A stretch of DNA of 64,000 nt from Theropithecus gelada (Eukaryota; Chordata; Mammalia; Primates; Cercopithecidae), in assembly GCF_003255815.1 (NCBI RefSeq), contig NC_037681.1:85353703-85417702 (forward strand), read 5' to 3'. This document shows positions 57,206 to 64,000 of the stretch, in pieces. Numbering within the stretch: position 1 is the stretch's first letter; each line of letters starts with the position of its first letter. The translations under genes and the position numbers were made by a program. The notes below the pieces were generated by a model, which searched no databases, was not told the origin of the DNA, and saw nothing but the letters and a program-made list of their open reading frames with translations.

Positions 57206-57491
57206 GGCCGGGTGCGGTGGCTCCCAGCACTTTGGGAGGCCGAGGCAGGCTGATCACGAGGTCAGGAGATCAAGGTCATCCTGGCTAACATGGTGAAACC
57301 CCGTCTCTACTAAAAATACAAAAACAAAATTAGCTGAGCATGGGGGTGGGCGCCTGTAGTCCCAGTTACACGGGAGGCTGAGGCAGGAGAATGGTATGAA
57401 CCTGAGAGGCGGAGCTTGTAGCAAGCCGAGATTGTGCCACTGCGCTCCAGCCTGGGCGACAGAGCAAGACTGTCTCTTTAAAAAAAAAAAA
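57206..57491 (+). mobile_element. AluY-like with small head deletion
   Basis: Plus Alu 'ggccgggtgcggtggctccc', with about 11 bases ('acgcctgtaat') missing, then complete to its A tail. Joined head to tail to the preceding left arm. Confidence 0.92.
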
Positions 57492-58632
57492 TCACCCAAA
57501 CGGTCCTGGATTTTTAAAAGTTGTAAGACTGATCTAAACATGTATTTGCTTATGTATCTTTGTACAACTCTTAATATGCTATCAGTTCTAATAATAACCA
57601 TAAGGATAAAACAATAACAGTGATTGTAATATCAACTTTGTGTCAATAAGCAAGCAGTAGGCATGAAGGCCATTTACAGTTGAGAAGCATGAGAAGAAAA
57701 AAGAGAGTTAGCCAAAGAAATTTAGGTTAAATATCAGAAATAGCTCCCTGAAATCAGGATTGATGAACAGATGGAGTTACCAAAAGGCTGGGGATACATG
57801 GGTAGTTCTCCGAAAAAAAATTTAAGGGTTTTCTAGTTGAAGACAGGAATGGATGAGATGGTTCTTGAAGTTTCTCCCAGCCCTGTTAAGTTATGAGCCC
57901 TCCAGTAGGCATGTTAAAAACAAAATCATTTCCAACAAAGGTACGCTCAGAATACCCCATGCTCAAATTATGCTGTTTTAAAAGCCAGTCTCTGCCAGAA
58001 GCTTTTCTTAATGGCTATATTACTAGTATACTAAATTCTGACCCTTACTAAGGGCTAGGATTTCACGGCCCTCAAACTCTCATATGCAGGAGCTTGCCTG
58101 AGCTCAGGTAGGGAGCTCTACAGGAAGGCCCCTGATGTGAGGCCCAGCTGCTCACACCCTTTCCTGGTGGACTAGCAGCAGCTGCAGGCAATTCTCCAGC
58201 AAGCTTTGGGTCCCTGAATCCTGCAGAAGCCAGAATATGATCCTGCGGGGATGACTGTTCTCGGGATCGCATTTCTTACTATTCTCGCCTAGGGTCTGCA
58301 ACACTCACCACTAGCTCCCAATATTGGGGCCTTAATGTTAACTTGCATCTGTTTCATAAACCTAACCCTAAAAGGTCTGATGATTTATCCAACTGCAGTT
58401 TCTGTAACTCCTAGGAGCTGTTGATCAGTCATTCCATATTTGCTAAATAATTACTTACTGAGTTCCAGGGAGCCTTGGGAGATGTATTTGGAAAAGTAGA
58501 CTGAGTCCAGTTTATAGAGCATTAGATGCCTGGTTAAGAGTTTCAATTTATGGGATAAGACAATAGGGACCCTCTGGTGGTGGTTGAGAACTGGAAAAGC
58601 ACAAAGAAGAGTGTTTTAAATTTAATTGAACA
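57492..58632. other. Unique DNA
   Basis: No repeat or gene clearly recognised. 58,060-58,290 is richer in GC than its surroundings. The minus frame at 58,072-58,272 has no recognised product. Confidence 0.4.
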
Positions 58633-59249
58633 GGCCGGTCACAGTGGCTCACGCCCGTAATCCTAGCACTTTGGGAGCACGAGGCAGGCGGATTACTTGG
58701 GGTCAGGAGTTCGAAACCAGACTGGCCAACATGATGAAACCCCATCTCTACTAAAAATACAAAAAAAACGATCGGGCACAGTGGCTCACACCTGTAATCC
58801 CAGCACTTTGCGGGCCCGAGGCGGGCGGATCACGAGGTCAGGAGATTGAGAACATCCTGGCTAACATGGTGACACCCCGTCTCTACTAAAAATACAAAAA
58901 ATTAGCCGGGTGTGGTGGCAGGCGCCTGTAGTCCCAGTTACTCAGAAGGCTGAGGCAGGAAAATGGCGTGAACCCAGAAGGCGGAGCTTGCAGTGAGCGG
59001 AGATCGCGCCACTGCACTCCAGCCTGGTCGACGAGCGACAGAGCAATACTCTGTCTCTTAAAAAAAAAAAAAAAAATAGCCGGGGTTGGTTGGTGGCGGG
59101 CGCCTGTAATCCCAGCTACAGGAAGCTGAGGCAGGAAAATTGCTTGAACCCGGGAGGTGGAGGTTGCAGTAAGCCAAGATTGCACCACTGCATTCTAGCC
59201 TGGACGACGGAGCGAGACTCCGTCTCAAACAACAACAACAACAACAAAA
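58633..59249 (+). mobile_element. Alu split by another Alu (outer element)
   Basis: The left arm is at 58,633-58,768 and the right arm at 59,077-59,249 with an (AAC)n tail. 'ttaattgaaca' at 58,622-58,632 and 59,250-59,260 is an exact target-site duplication enclosing both elements. Confidence 0.92.
58769..59076 (+). mobile_element. AluY-like, inserted in the linker of an Alu
   Basis: Full-length plus Alu 'cgatcgggcacagtgg' to a 17-base A tail. It lies in the A-rich linker of the outer Alu. The interior is CpG-rich, which suggests a younger element. Confidence 0.92.
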
Positions 59250-59260
59250 TTAATTGAACA

Positions 59261-62200
59261 AACACTTGTTGAGGAAAGGGACAAACAGCTATTAGGACCT
59301 TATTACAAGAAACCAGGAAAGCACTGTGGTAAACCCAGGAGGAAGAAAAAAAGTCCTTGCCTTAAGGAATTTATAGTTGCTAGATTTTGTTCTGTTTTTG
59401 TTTTTAATATAGGGGTAGTGTTTTGAGGTATTAACCAATGTGGCTTTTCTGCATTTCCTATACCCCGGTCCATTTTCTTGGGGTACAGATGTAGCACAGC
59501 AGAGATTTAGAAACAAATAAAAGAATTGATTCTTGATTTATAGTTTTCAAAATGAACTTTAAGAACTCACAACAGAGACAATAGTTTTAAAGAAGTAGCA
59601 TGGGTTTTCATAAGTTTCAATGCAACATAAATGATAGATTTGGAAGCAGGACTAGCTGTATAATTTGTGGAGCTTGGAAATAAAAAGAGCGGTTAAAGTA
59701 CTAGAATATAAAGATGTTCCCTTTCTTCTGTAGTGTGTCTCTGAACTTGTGGTGTGGGATTTTTCATTTATTTAATGTCATTCTAAGTTAAAAAAATGGA
59801 AAATTTAATTTATTAGCTTGACTTTTATTCATTTTTATATTGTGCACTACCAGTTTTAAGTGCAAATATAACAGCATTTACTTTATATGTGGAATCACTG
59901 AAATTATCCAGTTCATATTTCATAGTTTGTACATGCATATGTATTTTGTTCTTACCAGAACATTGGAAACACTGCACAACCAGCTCAATTGCTTTTATTC
60001 CTTGATATGTAACCATTCTACCAACACTCTGTCTTCAGCTTAGTGATGAGCAAGGAACAGCTGAAAGGAAAAGGAACTATACATTGCCCAATATTTCCCA
60101 TTCCTTCTGTGTCTTCATGTTCAGCATATGTGATTTAGCTAATACAGGGAAATATAACAAGTAAGAAAAGATATATAATCCATTTCCCTGGTCATTCACA
60201 TTTTTTAGAATGCCATTGCCTTTTTTTTTCTGCATTCAAACAAGTTCTGGTTTGAATGGAAAACGTGATCTCTCAGGGCTGTCAGCACCCCCACTTACCA
60301 ATCAAAGATGAAACACACATGTCACTGAACCGCCAAACATTGTGAGACAACCAGAATTCTGGGCTTGTGGGGCAGCAAGGAACAGCAGATGTACAACTGA
60401 TGAATATCTCCTCTGCTCATGCACCATTGTCCCAGCAGACATCACCTACAAATCATAGGTTCAAAAGTAAAATCAAGACTTTCAAGACAGCACAGCAGAG
60501 TATTAAACCAAACTTGGGCCCTTCTGAGTGTAAGACCCTGTACAACTGCAAGGGTGGCACATCTGTGATGCTAGCCATGTTTGGAAGAACAAATAAAGAG
60601 CCAGGCTACCCAGCTGCAGACAAGATAACGATGCCCTGGACTGAGGGTGGGAGAGAAAGCCAGGGACTCTAGATACAAATGTATCTCTGAGAAAGGGGGT
60701 TCTGAGTCGTGATCTTGGGTTCAGCACTACCATCTACCCATCAGGTCATGCCCTAGAAACCCCTAAGACGTTGGAAATGAAAGCAGGAAAGAGCAACTGT
60801 ACCTTGCTGCCAAGGCCTTATGTAATCCATTGAAACCTTGGAAAATATAGAAAATCCCAAAAAAATAATTAAACTATCTGTAATTCTACCATTCAGAGAG
60901 AGTCACTGTTAAAATTTTGGTTCATGAGTGATTTGAAATGTATTTATACAAAATTTGTAAATGTAACAATATATGGTAATAATTTCTCATAATACTGCAT
61001 GTGTTTCTAGAAAATGATTTTTAACTCAACATTGCTTTTTAAGGTGAGTATTTGGTGGCGGTTTGTACGATGAATTCTGGAGGAAACAATCTGACAACAG
61101 AGAGCCTGGTCAGGAGAGAAACACAAGAATCCAAGAGGGGAACTCTGGAGGTTTGCAGTGGAAAGAGGCAGGAAAGGACTGGATGGGGCTTAAAAAGATA
61201 GTGAAAAAAGCAAGTCACCAAAGCTTCTATCTATATATAGTTCAAATGCAGACAAAATTAAACACCACGTTATTCAGTAATATATATGCAGGCTGTAAAA
61301 CTACATAGAAAGATGAAATCCAGGATGATAGCTCCTGGGGTGGCGCCAGGGAGGCAAATGTGTTCAGAAATGGGCTCACAGTGGCTTCTAATGGGCTAGT
61401 AATGTTCTATTTCTTAAGCTGGGTGGAAGACACATGAGTGTCGATTTATGATTATTTTTTAAACTATACACTTTCATTTAATATACTCTTTTTTGTGCAT
61501 GATATAATATAAGCCTATATATCTTAGGCCAATTCCAAAAGATAAGGTTTTCCCCAGCCCCAGTCTCTGTATCCTGAGGTTTTGCCAGATAGGTTATAGA
61601 AACTGAGGCTCTTCCGGAAAAACACCCAACTTCTTCACCACCCACATAATTTAATCTTGTTGCTGTTAAGTAGCTGACTGGAGTATATTTGTCTGAAAGG
61701 TTATGTCTGAGCTGAGACCAGCACCAATGCAGGAATGCACTAGCATATAGATACACAGACATACATGGATACATAGCAGACCTAACCATGCGTGGCCAGG
61801 ACTGGAAAAGCTTTCTGCTCTGGAAGTGTCTTCCTTATAACATGAACAGCAGGTACATGGCATGCTTTTCCAGCTTCAGGACAGCCACCCCAAACCAAAT
61901 CTAGGATGTGGAAGGGGATGAGTAGCTGCCAAGTATGTTATGAAGTCCTCTTCGGGTTATAGCACATCTGCAGGATCCTCAAGGACAGGTATGTTGTGAT
62001 CTTGCCTTTCCCGTATCCCAGCTGGGTAGACATGCTACATGAGATACTTTCAGCAGCCTTACAAACATTTCTTATTCTAATATACAGAATATATTTTATT
62101 CTAATATATGAATATTGCATATTCATATATATTATATTAAATATATATGTATATATATCATTGACACCTCAAAGCCATGATTATTGCTTAGAGCAAAACT

Positions 62201-63187
62201 AAACTGAAGTAGAGAGCAAAGGTAGCCTGAATTAATGTTTTTAAAAGCTTTCAAAAAAAAAAAAGGTCCCTATTAATAGTATAGCTCGTACAAAGAGAGA
62301 GAGTACAAATCATGAAAGTGGTCCACTTTGGTGGAAAGTTTGCACAGGGATTTTGTGGTTCTTAAGAAAGTGGAATATGGGCAGTGAGCAGCCCTACTCT
62401 ATGACCCTAAACAGAACTTGTGACCCAAGAGACTATTGTAAATCTCTTCGCATTCCAATAATAAATCTATTTTGAGCTCTGCCAGGCTCTGGTAAAGTGC
62501 TCTGTGTACATTAGCTCATATATAGATACACTCAAAATATTTCCATTTATTCAAAGATATCCCTCCTCATCTTCTTCCTCTTTGTCTTCATCAAAATCTT
62601 CATCACAGGGCATCAGTGCTGGGTCCTCTGAAGGGAGACCACCCTGGCAGCATCAATCCTGCACCCTTTCCTATTGCACTGAAGAGTAACAAAAGTAATT
62701 TATATAAACTTATGGAAGAAGCACCTACAATGGAATCGAAAACAAATCATTTGGCTTATTTCTGGCATGACCCCTGTAGTGCACAACCCCTTTTCTATCT
62801 CAATGCCTGTGTTTTTTCACTTTTGTAACAGGCAGAAGCACTCTGTACACATTACCTCACTGGAATATTTTGGAATCTAACTACTTGATCGCTAGTACAG
62901 AAAGCCATTGTAGGAAATGTGAATTCTGATAAACAGGTCTTTGTTTTAAGTTACACTCTGGTGTAACATAAAATTGATGTTATAAATTTTTTTACATAAT
63001 TATTTTATAATGGATACTCAGTAGACCTTTAACTCTGCCATAACATGTCACAAGAATAGAGGAAAAAAATATGAACAACAGCATGTTTTTTAAAATGCTG
63101 TTAACACAGGTCTAGCAAGCTTTGAGCAAAGGATTTCTATGGTGATTCATAGATTAGGTCCAGCTAGGTTGAGAGTGCTGAGAAAGA
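59261..63187. other. Mainly unique DNA
   Basis: About 60,880-61,030 and 61,310-61,475 have wording of old L1-like 3' UTR repeats ('taattctaccattcagagag', 'tatttcttaagctgggtgg'). 62,105-62,160 is a TA-rich tract. 60,230-60,830 includes a piece ('ccttctgagtgtaagaccct', 'caactgcaagggtggcac') of a repeat I cannot name. A serine-rich plus frame at 62,504-62,689 reflects a TCC/TCA-rich patch. No gene is assigned. Confidence 0.45.
62098..62160. repeat. TA-rich tract
   Basis: TATATTATA-type sequence of about 60 bases, no G/C except for scattered positions. Confidence 0.8.
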
Positions 63188-63902
63188 ACAGTACGGAGAT
63201 TCCTCAAAAAACTAAAAACAGAACTACCATACAATCCAGCAATCCTGCTACTTCCTTTATTTCCAAAATAAAGGAAATCAGTATCTCAGTGAGGTATCTG
63301 CCCTCCCATGTTTATTGCAGCACTATTCACAATAGCCAAAATTTGGAAGCAACCTGAATGTCCATTAACAGATGAATGGATAAAGAAAATGTGGTACATA
63401 TACACAGTGGAGAAGTATTCAGCCATAAAAAAGAATGAGATTCTGTCATTTTCAACAACATGGATGGAACTGAAAGACATTGTGTTGAGCAAAATAAGCC
63501 AGACAAACAAAGACAAACTTCACATGTTCTCACTCATTTGTGGGAGCTAAAAATTAAAACAATTGAACTCATGGAGATAGAGTTACCAGAGGCTGGGAAA
63601 GGTAGTCAGAGATGGGGTAAGTGGGGATGGCTAATGGGTACAAAACTAGAGTTAGAATAAGATTTGGTATTTGATAGCACAACAGGGTGATTACAGTCAA
63701 CAATAATTCACTGCACATTTAAAATAACTAAAAGAGTATAATTGGAATGTTTCTTTTAGTATAAACTAAAGAAAGTTAAGTGCTTGAGGTATACCCTATT
63801 TACCCTGATGTGATTAGTATGTATTGTATGCCTGTATCAAAATATTTCATGTACTCCATAAATATATACACCTACTAGGTACCCATAAAAAAATTTTAAA
63901 AA
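63188..63902 (+). mobile_element. L1 3' end (older primate or mammalian L1)
   Basis: Plus-strand L1: 'gcaacctgaatgtccatt', 'gatgaatggataaagaaaat', 'tcagccataaaaaagaatg', 'acatggatggaactgaaaga', 'gagctaaaaattaaaacaat', then a 3' UTR to an A-rich end. 5'-truncated at about 63,188. It looks older than the L1 at 3.1 kb (L1PB/L1MA age, judged by eye). Both strands' short frames at 63,139-63,660 are inside it. Confidence 0.9.
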
Positions 63903-64000
63903 GCATGCTAAGGATGAAAGATTAGCTTTGTTTGTTTCCCAGTAAACTTCTCTAAAATAATAATCCCAAAACAGAACTTCTACAAATATTGAGTGTTTAG

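Noticed and set aside
62504..62689. Serine-rich plus frame, with an acidic stretch (DEDFDEDKEEEDEE) on the opposite strand
   Set aside because: It arises from a TCC/TCA-rich patch. No splice sites or family match were seen.
1..64000. Endogenous retrovirus or LTR
   Set aside because: No gag, pol or env-like frames and no clear paired LTRs were recognised. The 26.3-kb GC-rich block might be an LTR fragment, but this could not be shown.

Overview
The window is nuclear DNA from a primate, and most of it comes from interspersed repeats: about 40 Alu elements or Alu pieces, L1, L2, MIR, MER5A-type and other hAT DNA transposon remnants. One Alu (34,464-34,770) carries a set of changes that I associate with the AluYRa lineage of Old World monkeys: a CAAGCC start to the A box region, AAAACTAGCC in the linker and GAGCTGAGATCCGGCC in the right arm. 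A second Alu (3,571-3,882) shares two of these changes. I therefore infer a cercopithecid monkey (macaque, baboon or vervet type) rather than human or ape. This rests on recalled subfamily consensus, not on an alignment.

The only strong gene signal is a large CpG island at about 47,940-49,720, with GC boxes, five CCAAT boxes in the same orientation, an AP-1 type site, a GGA repeat tract and good splice donor sequences on both strands. It is almost certainly the promoter and first exon(s) of at least one gene, perhaps of a divergent or overlapping pair. The coding exons are not recognisable here, so any gene served by it probably has long 5' introns: leftward across 0-48 kb if transcribed on the minus strand, or rightward across 50-64 kb and beyond if on the plus strand. 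I could not name the gene. The open reading frames of 60-160 codons are explained by Alu or L1 sequence in either orientation, by GC-rich promoter DNA, or by chance. No complete protein-coding gene, tRNA, rRNA, CRISPR array or recognisable endogenous retrovirus was found.

Layout: 0-3 kb, mostly unique, with MIR and an Alu. 3.0-5.3 kb, a nest of MER5A split by an L1 3' end that itself holds two Alus, followed by an inverted L1 tail. 5.4-7.7 kb, an L2 fragment, an Alu and an antisense L1. 8-15 kb, unique intron-like DNA with Alus, an L2 3' end and an L1M-like stretch. 15-18 kb, mostly unique. 18.5-20.3 kb, a fossil hAT transposon with transposase remnant, interrupted by an Alu. 20.3-22.7 kb, antisense L1 and two copies of a short hAT-type element. 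22.7-24.2 kb, four Alus in a row in the same orientation. 24.2-34 kb, largely unique DNA with few repeats. 33.7-39.9 kb, Alu-dense, including an Alu-in-Alu nest and an AT microsatellite between inverted Alus. 39.9-45.4 kb, an Alu-free AT-rich block. 45.4-47.9 kb, nested inverted Alus and unique DNA leading into the CpG island. 49.7-53.2 kb, unique DNA with three Alus. 53.2-56.6 kb, an old L1M element split by two other old repeats and an Alu. 57-59.3 kb, Alu clusters. 59.3-63.2 kb, mainly unique. 63.2-63.9 kb, an L1 3' end.

Nothing in the window forms a multigene system. The more interesting material is the unidentified promoter, the nested insertion histories, the lineage-diagnostic Alu, closely spaced inverted Alus and several short unexplained tandem repeats.
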